NCBI GenBank assembly: GCA_014728085.1
Contig: WJMF01000231.1
Span: 30,830 to 94,829, forward strand
Reading direction: 5' to 3'
Origin: Candidatus Zhuqueibacterota bacterium
GTDB lineage: Bacteria > Zhuqueibacterota > Zhuqueibacteria > Residuimicrobiales > Oceaniaggregativiventaceae
Length of the DNA: 64,000 nucleotides
This document shows, piece after piece, positions 9,877 to 19,016 of the stretch. The translations under genes and the position numbers were made by a program. How positions within the stretch are numbered: position 1 is the stretch's first letter; each line of letters opens with the position of its first letter. The notes below the pieces were generated by a model. It was not told the origin of the DNA and made no database searches. It saw nothing but the letters and a program-made list of their open reading frames with translations.

Positions 9877-11232
9877 ATGAAAAAAAGAAGAATCTCAAAT
9901 GTTTTGCTTTTCAATCCGTGGATAGTCGATTTTGCCGCTTATGATTTCTGGCAAAAGCCTTATGGTCTACTGCATGTCGGCGCTGTATTGAAGGAACGAG
10001 GATTTAACGTCTCTTTGCTCGATTGTCTTGATCGTTTTGACCCGGTTCTGTCATTCAGACATCACAAGGAGGACGGTTCCGGGAAATATTTCAAAGAGGT
10101 CATCGAAAAACCTCAGGTTCTCGATGATATTCCCCGTTATTACGGGCGCTATGGGTTCCCCTATGATTTGGTGGTGCGTAAGCTAAAAGCTCTGGATCCA
10201 CCGGATATTGTTTTGCTGACTTGTATGATGACTTATTGGTATCCGGCAGCAAAAGAGGCTGTTTCCCTGTTGCGAAGCATTTTTCCCGACGCTATTATCG
10301 TGCTGGGAGGTATTTATGCCACGCTCTGTCCGGATCATGCACAACGGGTGGTCAAGCCTGATATCCTGGTAAGAGGCGCAGGAGAGCAAAAAATTTTAGA
10401 GATACTTTCTAATATCGATTCTGAAATCCGGAAGGATTATAGCCATTCCGAATGTTGTCAATTCTCACGACCTCTGTATGACCTCTATCCGCAACTCAAT
10501 CATGTCGGTGTGATGACCTCCCGCGGCTGTCCTTTTCACTGTGATTTCTGCGCTTCCAGATTATTAAGCGAATATAAAAGATACCCAACGGATGCCGTGA
10601 TTGATGAGATTAATCACTGGTATCATCAGCGAAATGTTCAGCATTTTTGTTTTTATGATGATGCTCTGCTGGTCGATGCGGATGAATACAGCAAGCCTCT
10701 GTTTCGTTACTTTGCCGGCCACAAAAAGGACATTCATTTTCATCTTCCCAATGGAATACATCCGCGTTATTTGGATGAGGAACTCGCTTTTTTGTTTAAA
10801 GCGGCTGGTGTTCGGACCATTCGCCTCAGTTATGAATCGAAAAATCAAACATTGCAACGGGAAATGAATAAGGTAAGCGATGACGAGCTTGAACGCGCGC
10901 TCGAGTACCTGCACAGGGCGGGATATCCGCTGGATTCCATCGGAGTCTATTTGCTGATGGGCCTGGCGGAACAGACATTTGAGGATGTATCGGCAAGTGC
11001 AGACTATATTGCGCGATTGGGGGCAAAGATAAATTTAGCTTCGTTTTCACCCATACCCGGAACCAGGGAATGGATAAAGAGTATCCAGGTCAACCTTTGG
11101 GATGAAAAAAATGATTTGCTATTGAGCAATAACACTCTTTTTCCCATATGGTCCGGTAAGTATGGTTATTCTGCCTGTATGGAATTTTTAAATCGTTTAA
11201 AGGAAAAAAACATAAAATTGGCTGCGGCATGA
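9877..11232 (+). CDS. B12-binding-type radical SAM protein
   Basis: 451 residues. The N-terminal half (about 10-170) has the layout of a cobalamin-binding domain (GLLHVGAVLKERGFNVSLLDC, IIVLGGIYATL). The radical SAM cluster motif GCPFHCDFC supplies Cys218, Cys222 and Cys225 for the 4Fe-4S centre. Typical partner stretches follow (FYDDALLVD, RLSYES, YLLMGLAEQTFEDV). The classical B12-binding DxHxxG is not evident, so cobalamin may not be bound. The substrate is unknown; relatives modify tRNA, lipids or small metabolites. Its stop overlaps the next phosphatase start (ATGA at 11229-11232), implying translational coupling to a signalling gene, which is unusual for this family. Confidence 0.85.
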   Translation: MKKRRISNVLLFNPWIVDFAAYDFWQKPYGLLHVGAVLKERGFNVSLLDCLDRFDPVLSFRHHKEDGSGKYFKEVIEKPQVLDDIPRYYGRYGFPYDLVVRKLKALDPPDIVLLTCMMTYWYPAAKEAVSLLRSIFPDAIIVLGGIYATLCPDHAQRVVKPDILVRGAGEQKILEILSNIDSEIRKDYSHSECCQFSRPLYDLYPQLNHVGVMTSRGCPFHCDFCASRLLSEYKRYPTDAVIDEINHWYHQRNVQHFCFYDDALLVDADEYSKPLFRYFAGHKKDIHFHLPNGIHPRYLDEELAFLFKAAGVRTIRLSYESKNQTLQREMNKVSDDELERALEYLHRAGYPLDSIGVYLLMGLAEQTFEDVSASADYIARLGAKINLASFSPIPGTREWIKSIQVNLWDEKNDLLLSNNTLFPIWSGKYGYSACMEFLNRLKEKNIKLAAA

Positions 11233-13202
11233 AAATTTTCCGGTTAAATACGCTCTGGACAAAGATGTCCTTTGCGATTTTTATCCTGGTGGTTTTTATG
11301 ATGAGCATGGTCACCTATCTGTTTACCATCAGTCAATTTAAAAATCAACGGCAGGACCTGCGCCAGAATATGCGCCGTATTGCCAGGCAGATTGCTACCA
11401 TACGTTTTGCTGAAACCGATGGGGGCTATTATGTCTATCAGGATTGGATTGACAAGATAATCAATTCAGATGCCGGAGAAGATCTGGTTTACATCGCCGT
11501 CTTTGATGAAAGCGACGCATTAAAGGCTTTTGTACTTAATTATGCCTGGTTGGATATCGGTGATCTGACCTATCTGACCCGGGAAGAAAAGGCCGATATT
11601 ATCAAAGCCCTTTCAAATAATCAGATTGCATCTGAAAGTCAAAAGGATTTTGATCATGTTGTCGTGGATATTTTGGTCGGTGAAGAACGAATCGGCAAGG
11701 TTGATGTCGGTTTTTCTTTAATCGAATTCAACAACTCTATGCAAAGACAGTTGTTGTTAAATTTAAAAGTATTGGCCTTGTTTCTGGTCGTTGGCATTAT
11801 TGGAACGGTTTTAATGAGCTTGAGAATAACAAAACCGCTGAACAAATTATCCGCGGCGATGAAAAGGGTGTCAAAGGGTGATTTGAAGCATAACATCGAG
11901 AGCTCGCGCCAGGACGAAATCGGACAATTGGCCCAGTCCTTCAACCACCTCGTAGAAGGGCTGCGGGAAAAAGAGATTATTGAAAAATTTTCCGATACCA
12001 TAGCCTTTACACTGGACCAGGACAAACTAACCTCGGTTCTGATCAAACAGCTGGTCACCTCGGTCGATGCGACGGGTGGTGCGTTGTTTTTGTACCACGG
12101 GGGCGATAAAGGCTCTGTTTATTTTTCCGAGAGTTACCCAAAGCAATCTTTCAGACGGGCTGTCTTAAAATTGTCTGATAATTTTTACACACAGTGCATT
12201 TCCACAAATTGTGTTCTTGCATCATCCGATGCAATCAGGGATGAAACGATTCTGCAGATTGAGCGGGAATTATCGTTTCCGATCAAATGGATATTTCCGT
12301 TGAAGAGCAAGAATCAACTTTTGGGATTGATTTTACTGGGAGCCAAAAAGGGAAACACCGGCTACAGTCAAGAAAATATACAGTTATTACAGATATTGAT
12401 TAATCAGGCGACACCAGCCATCGAAAATTTATTCCTGCTGGATGAGCTTGCCGAACAAGAACGCTTGAAACGCGAGCTTGAGATTGCTAAAAATGTTCAG
12501 CGACGTTTACTACCCGCCGTCATGCCGGCTGTAAAGGGACTGGCAGTAGCCGGCGTGTGTGAACCTGCCAATGAAGTGGGTGGGGATTATTTTGACTTTT
12601 TTGAACAAAATGAGCACAGGCTGGGTATTGCTATTGCAGATGTCGCCGGGAAAGGAACCTTTGCTGCGTTTTATATGGCGGAGCTAAAGGGCATGATGAC
12701 TTTTCTGTCACATGGAGATATTGCGCCGCAGGATCTGGTCAGCAATCTAAACAGCCGCCTGTACCGCAGCTTTGATCGAAAAGTATTCGCAACCATGATT
12801 TTTGGAGTATTGGATACAATAGAAAATGAATTCATCTTTGTCCGCGCCGGTCATACGGGTTTGTTAAGGCGGGATGGTGTGGATAAAAAGACAAGAACCG
12901 TATTACCCAAAGGTATGGGACTGGGATTGGCAAGTGACAGGGTGTTCGACGAAAATTTGCAACAGCAAACCATTAAACTGAATTCCGGAGACCTTCTTGT
13001 TTTTTATACAGACGGAATCACAGAGGCCATGAACGATTCTTTGCAGGAATATGGTGAGGAACGGCTGATTAGGCTTTTGGATCGCTGTAAAGATGACGAA
13101 CCAAACCGGGTGACCAAGGCAATTTTGGCGGATGTAAACCGCTTTACCGGCTCGAGACTGCAACACGATGACCTAACCATGGTCGTCATTCGTATAGATT
13201 AA
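11229..13202 (+). CDS. HAMP-GAF transmembrane SpoIIE-family phosphatase
   Basis: 657 residues. Topology is membrane segment (about 13-33), periplasmic sensor of about 140 residues, second segment (about 177-198) and HAMP (ITKPLNKLSAAMKRVSKGD). A GAF-like domain follows (about 255-410), then the linker EQERLKRELEIAKNVQ and a PP2C domain with EVGGDYFDFF, IADVAGKG, YTDGITEAMND and HDDLTMVV. The layout is that of a receptor whose periplasmic signal passes through HAMP to a phosphatase. The periplasmic part has no motif I can name. The start overlaps the radical SAM stop, and the next gene, a TPR lipoprotein, follows by 15 bases. Confidence 0.9.
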   Translation: MKIFRLNTLWTKMSFAIFILVVFMMSMVTYLFTISQFKNQRQDLRQNMRRIARQIATIRFAETDGGYYVYQDWIDKIINSDAGEDLVYIAVFDESDALKAFVLNYAWLDIGDLTYLTREEKADIIKALSNNQIASESQKDFDHVVVDILVGEERIGKVDVGFSLIEFNNSMQRQLLLNLKVLALFLVVGIIGTVLMSLRITKPLNKLSAAMKRVSKGDLKHNIESSRQDEIGQLAQSFNHLVEGLREKEIIEKFSDTIAFTLDQDKLTSVLIKQLVTSVDATGGALFLYHGGDKGSVYFSESYPKQSFRRAVLKLSDNFYTQCISTNCVLASSDAIRDETILQIERELSFPIKWIFPLKSKNQLLGLILLGAKKGNTGYSQENIQLLQILINQATPAIENLFLLDELAEQERLKRELEIAKNVQRRLLPAVMPAVKGLAVAGVCEPANEVGGDYFDFFEQNEHRLGIAIADVAGKGTFAAFYMAELKGMMTFLSHGDIAPQDLVSNLNSRLYRSFDRKVFATMIFGVLDTIENEFIFVRAGHTGLLRRDGVDKKTRTVLPKGMGLGLASDRVFDENLQQQTIKLNSGDLLVFYTDGITEAMNDSLQEYGEERLIRLLDRCKDDEPNRVTKAILADVNRFTGSRLQHDDLTMVVIRID

Positions 13203-13217
13203 CGAGGGTATCGTTTT

Positions 13218-15746
13218 ATGAAACGTTATATGCTTTTATTTTTAATTCCTCTATTGTTTTATTGCGCGAAAGATGAAAATCGCCGTATCAGACTGTCCTC
13301 CCGATCCGAGCAGTCGTTCATGCAGGATGAAGTCACTACCATACAGGTCGCTATCGCTCATAAAAAAAGTGTGGCTATTTTAGGCTTTATGAACCGGACC
13401 CGGGATACGGAATTGAATTGGCTCAATCAGGGTATTGTTGAGATGTTTCGTGATGATCTGGGTCAGCTACACCACCTTTATATTATCGAAGGAGAAAAAA
13501 TTGAGGAAATGAAACAGACGGTGCCTCAGAATGCGACCCTTACCCTTGCGGCATTAACCGATATGGCAAAGCGCATGAGTGCACAGGCGATTATTTATGG
13601 TAGCTATTATTTAAAAGACGATTCTCTCACCGTTCAGCTGGTTTTGTATGATAGTGATAGTGAGAAATTACTTTTGTCAGAGAGCAGGAGTGGTGACGGT
13701 CTGAGCAGTATTTTTAGCATCGTGCCGGAATTGATTCTTGAGGTAAAGAATAGTCTGCAAACCTCCAGAATAGATGGGCGTCAGCTCGCGGAGAGCGAGG
13801 TGGACTATCAGTCTGCTTATCTGGCCACCCGCTCACTGGAAGCTTATAAGAATTATGCAAAGGGTATCGAATATGCCAACAGAATCTATCATGAACAGGC
13901 AATCGCCTGTTTTGAAAAAGCAATCGCTCTGGACAGCACTTTTGTTTCCGCCTATCAAAAGCTCTCTTTTGCCCAGGCGACTGTTGGTAATCTGGATTTG
14001 GCCCGTTCAACGCTTCGTAAAGGATTGCCCTATGTGAATTCCGCTCCACCGAGAGAAAAGCGTATTTATCTGGCTTATCAGGCCTTTATGAATGGCGATT
14101 TTTATAACGCTGTCCGCTACTATGAAGAGGTTTGTGAGTCGTTTCCCGAGGATGGCGAATCGCATTATAATTTGAGCGTCATTTATCACAATTTACAGAT
14201 TCATGAAAAATCCATCGAACACGCCAAAGCCGCTTTGGCCCTGGGGTATGAACAGAGCGTCATTTACAATCAACTGGGCTACATTTATCAGGAAATCGGC
14301 AAACACGAATACGCACAGAATGTATTGCAGAAATATATCAAACTTTTACCGGATGAACCCAATCCCCATGACAGTATGGGAGACATCCTGAGATTTCAGG
14401 GTGACCTGGATGCAGCAATTGAAGAGTATCAAAAGGCACTGGAGCGGGAAGCCTCGTTTACTTTTTCCCGGATCAATATGGCTTATGCCTACCTGGACAA
14501 GGGCAATTTTAAGGAGACGGAAAAAATCCTGAAAAAATTGTCCTTTGACCCTTATTCGCAGGCAGGGTTACGGGCAACACTGTTGGCTGTACACAGCAAA
14601 ATTTTGCAGCAAGACTATAATAGCGCACAACGCATTGTGCTGGCTCTGAATGATTCTTTACCTTATACCATAACGACGATAAGACTTTTACTCGATCTTT
14701 TTCCGCAAAAAACGGATATTGAGCAACGAATGGACCGGTTAATAAACCATGTGAAACAGAACCCCGATGATTTTCAATCATTTGACAAATTATATGATCT
14801 CGTTTTGTGTTGCATCAAAGCCGATTACCATCTCGAATTTGCTGAAGAATTGTTACAGCAAGCCCGTGCCCGCTCTTCCAATATGTATATGCGGTTCAGT
14901 ATTTTAGGATTTATACGGGTTTTGGAGATGATCAAGAAGAATCCAGATCTGCAGTTGCTTGAATCTGACCGACCGGAAACTGGTCCAAAATCACTGGATG
15001 TTTTTCCCACAATTGGCTGGGAAGATTATTACAGATATTATCATATGGGGCTGATTAATATTTCTTCCCGAATATCAGATGTTGAAGCATTGGAGGGTAT
15101 GTGGCGGGCCATTGAAGAAATGCAGGATGAAAATTTTCGTTTACAGTCAAAGCTGGGCTATATTCATTTAAGCGTTTTGTTGAGTGATTCAGGCCGAATG
15201 AAAAATCATTTACAACATATCGGAATGCCGGTGGAGCAGGCCTGGAGAATTCTGCCTCCATTCCGCAATACACACGGATTTCATAATTCTTTCTGGCCTG
15301 AAAAAATGACCGCTGAAGATGTTGATGCAGAGATGGACAATTGCCGTCTTGTTGGTTTTGACGGCGTTCTGGATGGATATATTGATTTGTACTCTTGTGC
15401 TGAAAATAAATTCAACCAGACCTATTACGCTCTTTTGCCGGTAAACTGCGTAAAAAGCCGTAATGTCCAGCTACGATTAGGATCCAATCGTCCGGTAAAA
15501 GTATGGTTGAATGATGAGAATATTTTTACCATCAATCGTTATGAACGCTGTCATATTGATCGCTATAAAATAGCAGCCCGTCTGAAATCGGGTATGAACT
15601 GGATTCTGCTCAAGAGCACCTCCAGACTGGGACAGCAGGGATTTTATTTTCGCATCACAGACGAGCAGGGCATGGGAGTACGCGATATCTATTTCAATCG
15701 TCTACCGAAACTGTTTTCTCAGAAAAGCGGACAAGGTACCTTATGA
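13218..15746 (+). CDS. TPR lipoprotein with TolB/FlgO-like N-terminal domain
   Basis: 842 residues. A short hydrophobic N-terminus ends in LLFYC, so Cys16 is the likely lipidation site. Residues about 45-185 (KKSVAILGFMNRT, AQAIIYGSYYL) resemble the TolB-N/FlgO/CsgG-like fold often found before TPR arrays. Several TPRs span about 200-450, with family-like helices (AIACFEKAIALDSTF, AIEEYQKALEREASF). The C-terminal 110 residues (VQLRLGSNRPVKVWLNDENI) look like a beta-sandwich or carbohydrate-binding-like module. It follows the HAMP phosphatase by 15 bases, so it may be a surface partner of that receptor (inference). Its 3' end overlaps the kinase gene by 4 bases. Confidence 0.75.
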   Translation: MKRYMLLFLIPLLFYCAKDENRRIRLSSRSEQSFMQDEVTTIQVAIAHKKSVAILGFMNRTRDTELNWLNQGIVEMFRDDLGQLHHLYIIEGEKIEEMKQTVPQNATLTLAALTDMAKRMSAQAIIYGSYYLKDDSLTVQLVLYDSDSEKLLLSESRSGDGLSSIFSIVPELILEVKNSLQTSRIDGRQLAESEVDYQSAYLATRSLEAYKNYAKGIEYANRIYHEQAIACFEKAIALDSTFVSAYQKLSFAQATVGNLDLARSTLRKGLPYVNSAPPREKRIYLAYQAFMNGDFYNAVRYYEEVCESFPEDGESHYNLSVIYHNLQIHEKSIEHAKAALALGYEQSVIYNQLGYIYQEIGKHEYAQNVLQKYIKLLPDEPNPHDSMGDILRFQGDLDAAIEEYQKALEREASFTFSRINMAYAYLDKGNFKETEKILKKLSFDPYSQAGLRATLLAVHSKILQQDYNSAQRIVLALNDSLPYTITTIRLLLDLFPQKTDIEQRMDRLINHVKQNPDDFQSFDKLYDLVLCCIKADYHLEFAEELLQQARARSSNMYMRFSILGFIRVLEMIKKNPDLQLLESDRPETGPKSLDVFPTIGWEDYYRYYHMGLINISSRISDVEALEGMWRAIEEMQDENFRLQSKLGYIHLSVLLSDSGRMKNHLQHIGMPVEQAWRILPPFRNTHGFHNSFWPEKMTAEDVDAEMDNCRLVGFDGVLDGYIDLYSCAENKFNQTYYALLPVNCVKSRNVQLRLGSNRPVKVWLNDENIFTINRYERCHIDRYKIAARLKSGMNWILLKSTSRLGQQGFYFRITDEQGMGVRDIYFNRLPKLFSQKSGQGTL

Positions 15747-16393
15747 GTAATCAATCTAAATTCAGACCTCCTGTTCCCTTTTTTTTAACCATCGCCGGAA
15801 ACATCGGTGTGGGTAAAACCACCCTTACGACCCAGATCAGCGAATACTTTGGCTGGCAGGCTATATATGAACAGGTTATTGACAATCCTTATTTGGAGGA
15901 TTTTTACGCAGATATGAAACGCTGGAGTTTTAATCTGCAGGTTTATTTTTTATCCCGCCGATTCAATGATCAGCGGGCATCTGTCAAGAGAACGGTTTCC
16001 TGTGTGCAGGACCGTTCGATTTACGAGGATGTGGAGATATTTGCCTATATTTTACAAAAACAGGGCTATATGGATCAGCGGGATTATCGCAACTACAGGG
16101 AGTTGTTTTATATCATGACCAGGTACCTGCGAAAGCCAGACCTTATTCTCTATTTACGTGCATCGACGTGGACGTTAATTACCCGAATACGAAAACGAGG
16201 CAGAGAGTTTGAAAAGAATATATCTCTGGATTACCTTCACGAGCTGAACCAGGCTTATGAGCGTTGGATCGCTCTGATTCAAAAGGAGATCAAGGTGTTG
16301 ATCGTGGATGCGGATGAACTGGAATATGAGAAAAATCCCCGGGTTTTGTTGCCAGTCTATGAAGACATTATTAAATATGCCTCCACGACCTAG
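15743..16393 (+). CDS. Deoxynucleoside kinase family protein
   Basis: 216 residues, the usual size for the family. The P-loop GNIGVGKT lies at about 19-26. Glu43 in IYEQV matches the catalytic base position, and DRSIYED (from Asp90) matches the conserved DRS motif that binds substrate and metal. A late RxRxRGRxFE stretch matches the lid. The family phosphorylates deoxyadenosine, deoxyguanosine or related nucleosides with ATP in the salvage pathway; the base preference cannot be read. The ATGA overlap with the TPR lipoprotein gene suggests coupled translation, although no functional link is obvious. Confidence 0.88.
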   Translation: MSNQSKFRPPVPFFLTIAGNIGVGKTTLTTQISEYFGWQAIYEQVIDNPYLEDFYADMKRWSFNLQVYFLSRRFNDQRASVKRTVSCVQDRSIYEDVEIFAYILQKQGYMDQRDYRNYRELFYIMTRYLRKPDLILYLRASTWTLITRIRKRGREFEKNISLDYLHELNQAYERWIALIQKEIKVLIVDADELEYEKNPRVLLPVYEDIIKYASTT

Positions 16394-16458
16394 GTCTTGT
16401 TTGATTCGATTTTTAACAGGGAACGGTAGTATTTTATTTTAGGAATAGGAGACCAACT

Positions 16459-17226
16459 ATGGGGAAACTGATTACTTTACTATCGGATTTCGGCGACCGG
16501 GACGGATTCGTCGGAATCATGAAGGGTGTCATTATGAGCATCAATGCTGATGCGCATATCATAAATCTGGCACACGGTATTCCTGCCGGAGATATTGCAG
16601 CGGCTGCTTTTGTACTGGAACGTTCACACAGCTATTTCCCCAACGATACAATTCATGTCGTGGTAGTGGACCCGGGAGTGGGTTCCACGCGGCGCTCATT
16701 GATTCTCAAGACTGAAGAGTATTACTTTGTTGGCCCTGATAATGGCGTGTTTAACAGAATACCCGCCATACAGAATTGCGTCCATATTACCAACATGGAT
16801 TTTTGTTTGCCGATAAGCAATACTTTTCACGGCCGGGACGTTTTCGCGCCCGTTGCCGCTCACATCAGCAAGGGCGTCCCTCTTGATGAATTTGGTCCTC
16901 CGGTCAGTGATTTTTACAGACAGCGCCCGGCTGCTCCTGAAAAGGGAATGGCTGGAATCAGAGGCGAAATTATCTATATCGATCGCTTTGGAAATCTTGT
17001 TTCCAATATCAGTGAATCCTGCCTGCGGGATCGCACCATAAAAGACAGTATAATCAAAGGGTATTCTGTTTCAGGACTCTGCCACGCTTACGCAGAACGT
17101 AAAAAGGGCGAATTTCTCAATATCATCGGCAGTCATGGAAATCTTGAGGTGGCCTGTAATCAGGGCTCAGCAGCTGCCGATATGGAGGTAACCGTAGGAG
17201 AATCGATCTATATTCGGTTCGAATAA
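16459..17226 (+). CDS. SAM hydroxide adenosyltransferase (DUF62) family protein
   Basis: 255 residues. LLSDFGDRDGFVG at the N-terminus, VVVVDPGVGSTRRS and FVGPDNGVF are hallmark motifs of the DUF62 family. Members convert S-adenosylmethionine to adenosine plus methionine using water; a few relatives are halogenases. Hydrolase activity is the default reading. The C-terminal domain contains GEIIYIDRFGNLVSNI, also typical. A clear Shine-Dalgarno (ATAGGAG) precedes the ATG. It sits alone between the deoxynucleoside kinase and the site-2 protease. Confidence 0.9.
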   Translation: MGKLITLLSDFGDRDGFVGIMKGVIMSINADAHIINLAHGIPAGDIAAAAFVLERSHSYFPNDTIHVVVVDPGVGSTRRSLILKTEEYYFVGPDNGVFNRIPAIQNCVHITNMDFCLPISNTFHGRDVFAPVAAHISKGVPLDEFGPPVSDFYRQRPAAPEKGMAGIRGEIIYIDRFGNLVSNISESCLRDRTIKDSIIKGYSVSGLCHAYAERKKGEFLNIIGSHGNLEVACNQGSAAADMEVTVGESIYIRFE

Positions 17227-17276
17227 ATAAATATTGATTTTATACTCACAATATGTGTATACTATAACTGCGTCTT

Positions 17277-18146
17277 ATGAAAGAAAATACTTGGAAAACC
17301 GACAATCCCCCTCTTTCTTTTTCTCGACCACGGCAACGGCGTTTCCCGGCCGCTCGGCTTTTTTCGGGCAAGCCCTCTGTGAATCTGATACTGTTTATAC
17401 TCACGATCTTTTCGACATGGGTGACGGCAGGTTTCTGGTATAGTATTTCCATTATTTCCATTTTATTTGTACATGAAATGGGGCATTATCTCATGTGCAG
17501 GCGTTACGGCGTAAGTGCCACCCTTCCGTATTTTATTCCTTTTCCCCTGCTAAACCCTTTTGGGACAATGGGAGCGGTTATTCGCATGAAAGGCATTATC
17601 CCGGACCGAAAAGCATTGTTCGATATCGGTGCAGCCGGCCCCATTGCCGGCTTTTTGCTGAGCTTGCCCGCCGTTGCCATCGGTATTTATTTTTCCACGG
17701 TCATACCGGCGGGAGAAAACTCTGAATTCAGTATCCAATTGGGAGAACCACTTTTATTCAAGTTTATCTCCAACCTTATCGTCGGCCCTCTGGATGACAG
17801 TCATGATATTCTTCTCCACCCGGTAGCCTATGCCGGCTGGGCAGGTCTTTTCGTTACCTCGTTGAACCTGCTACCCATTGGTCAACTGGATGGCGGACAC
17901 GTTTTGTACAGCTTGTTTGGGAAAAAATCGCGACTATTTTATCTGGTATTCCTCGGTTTTCTGGGAATGCTTTCTCTTGTTTATCCGGGCTGGATATTAT
18001 TGTTCATCCTGCTCGTTTTTCTTGGTCGAAAACATCCGCCTCCCTGGAACGATTTTACACCACTTGATAAAAAGCGGCAATTGCTTTCGTTTATCGTTTT
18101 CATTATTTTTTTGATCAGCTTTACCCCAACTCCATTTATTTTGTAG
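17277..18146 (+). CDS. Site-2 protease family (M50) intramembrane metallopeptidase
   Basis: 289 residues with six or so hydrophobic segments. Zinc site: HEMGH at 66-70 (His66, Glu67, His70), and LDGGH at 204-208 supplies the third ligand (Asp205). The protein matches the compact bacterial/archaeal class without a PDZ domain. The family cleaves membrane-embedded substrates, including anti-sigma factors, but no substrate is indicated here. The N-terminus (about 30 residues) is polar and basic. It ends immediately before the next gene, which encodes an anchored protein with no recognised domain, so the two may be functionally paired. Confidence 0.9.
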   Translation: MKENTWKTDNPPLSFSRPRQRRFPAARLFSGKPSVNLILFILTIFSTWVTAGFWYSISIISILFVHEMGHYLMCRRYGVSATLPYFIPFPLLNPFGTMGAVIRMKGIIPDRKALFDIGAAGPIAGFLLSLPAVAIGIYFSTVIPAGENSEFSIQLGEPLLFKFISNLIVGPLDDSHDILLHPVAYAGWAGLFVTSLNLLPIGQLDGGHVLYSLFGKKSRLFYLVFLGFLGMLSLVYPGWILLFILLVFLGRKHPPPWNDFTPLDKKRQLLSFIVFIIFLISFTPTPFIL

Positions 18147-18152
18147 GTGTCT

Positions 18153-19016
18153 ATGAAAAAAATCTATAAACCCAAACTGCTTTTGGCCCTTTTGCTTGCG
18201 GCCATTGCCCTTGTACTGGCCTTCGATATTGTTGAAATTATCGTCGGTAATTTTATGCAGTTGACGAACCGTGTTCGGCCCGAGATTGGCCGCTTTTGGA
18301 TTGAAGAAAACAAAGAGTCAGAGGGACCTACTTCTATCGAAGCGCTTGAGAGAGAGACAGATGTTGATTCAACTCTTGTCTTCTCGGTAGAATCCTTTCA
18401 GGAACTGAAATCCATACTCAGCAGACGTCCGACCATCAGCATGGGGAGAGAGGATTTTTTGACGCTTTACAGAAAGTTTACGCCGGAGCGAGCCAGACAA
18501 CTGATCGATCCGATGATTTTATATGATATGAGCCGCAATGCTGCCTGGAAAAATGTCAGGCTCTCATTGCAGGGCACCCGTTTACACATCTACTTTTATG
18601 ACGGCTTTGGCCAGCTGCTGTGGAACAGGGATACGGACTTTTCAACCACCCATCTCAAACCGGACGAGGTTGCGTCCCGTTTGGCACAGAGTTCTCTTTT
18701 TGAGAACCGTGTAATCGATGCCGGTCTATTTTTAAAGGCTTTTGATAATCTCTCCACCCAACATCGTTTGCAGATCGTCGGGGATCTGTACAAGCTGATC
18801 GAATGGGAGAAGAACCTTGCTTTTGTCGGTGTTTCACCATATGTGCGCAACGGCACGGTTGAGATTGCCTTTGAAAGATACCGGAATAATCAGACCCAAA
18901 TTGATACTCTGCAGGCTTCAGAAATCGCTGCTGCCTATCTTATACAACAAATCAACCAACTCGATCCTGAAATTTCGCTTCGCTCACCTGTGGAAAAGGA
19001 AAATAATCATGAATAG
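18153..19016 (+). CDS. Membrane-anchored protein of unknown function
   Basis: 287 residues from ATG 18153; an in-frame GTG at 18147 is possible, but AGGTG fits the ATG. One N-terminal hydrophobic segment (about 7-32) anchors a soluble domain of about 250 residues rich in charged helices. I recognise no family. The central part (LRLSLQGTRLHIYFYDGFGQ) reads as a small alpha/beta domain. It lies between the site-2 protease (6 bases upstream) and the class A penicillin-binding protein, whose start lies 8 bases inside this gene. The coupling suggests a cell-envelope role (inference). Confidence 0.7.
   Translation: MKKIYKPKLLLALLLAAIALVLAFDIVEIIVGNFMQLTNRVRPEIGRFWIEENKESEGPTSIEALERETDVDSTLVFSVESFQELKSILSRRPTISMGREDFLTLYRKFTPERARQLIDPMILYDMSRNAAWKNVRLSLQGTRLHIYFYDGFGQLLWNRDTDFSTTHLKPDEVASRLAQSSLFENRVIDAGLFLKAFDNLSTQHRLQIVGDLYKLIEWEKNLAFVGVSPYVRNGTVEIAFERYRNNQTQIDTLQASEIAAAYLIQQINQLDPEISLRSPVEKENNHE

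Noticed and set aside
18817..19008. Upstream extension of the penicillin-binding protein frame
   Set aside because: It overlaps the previous gene in another frame; the membrane anchor starts right after ATG 19009.
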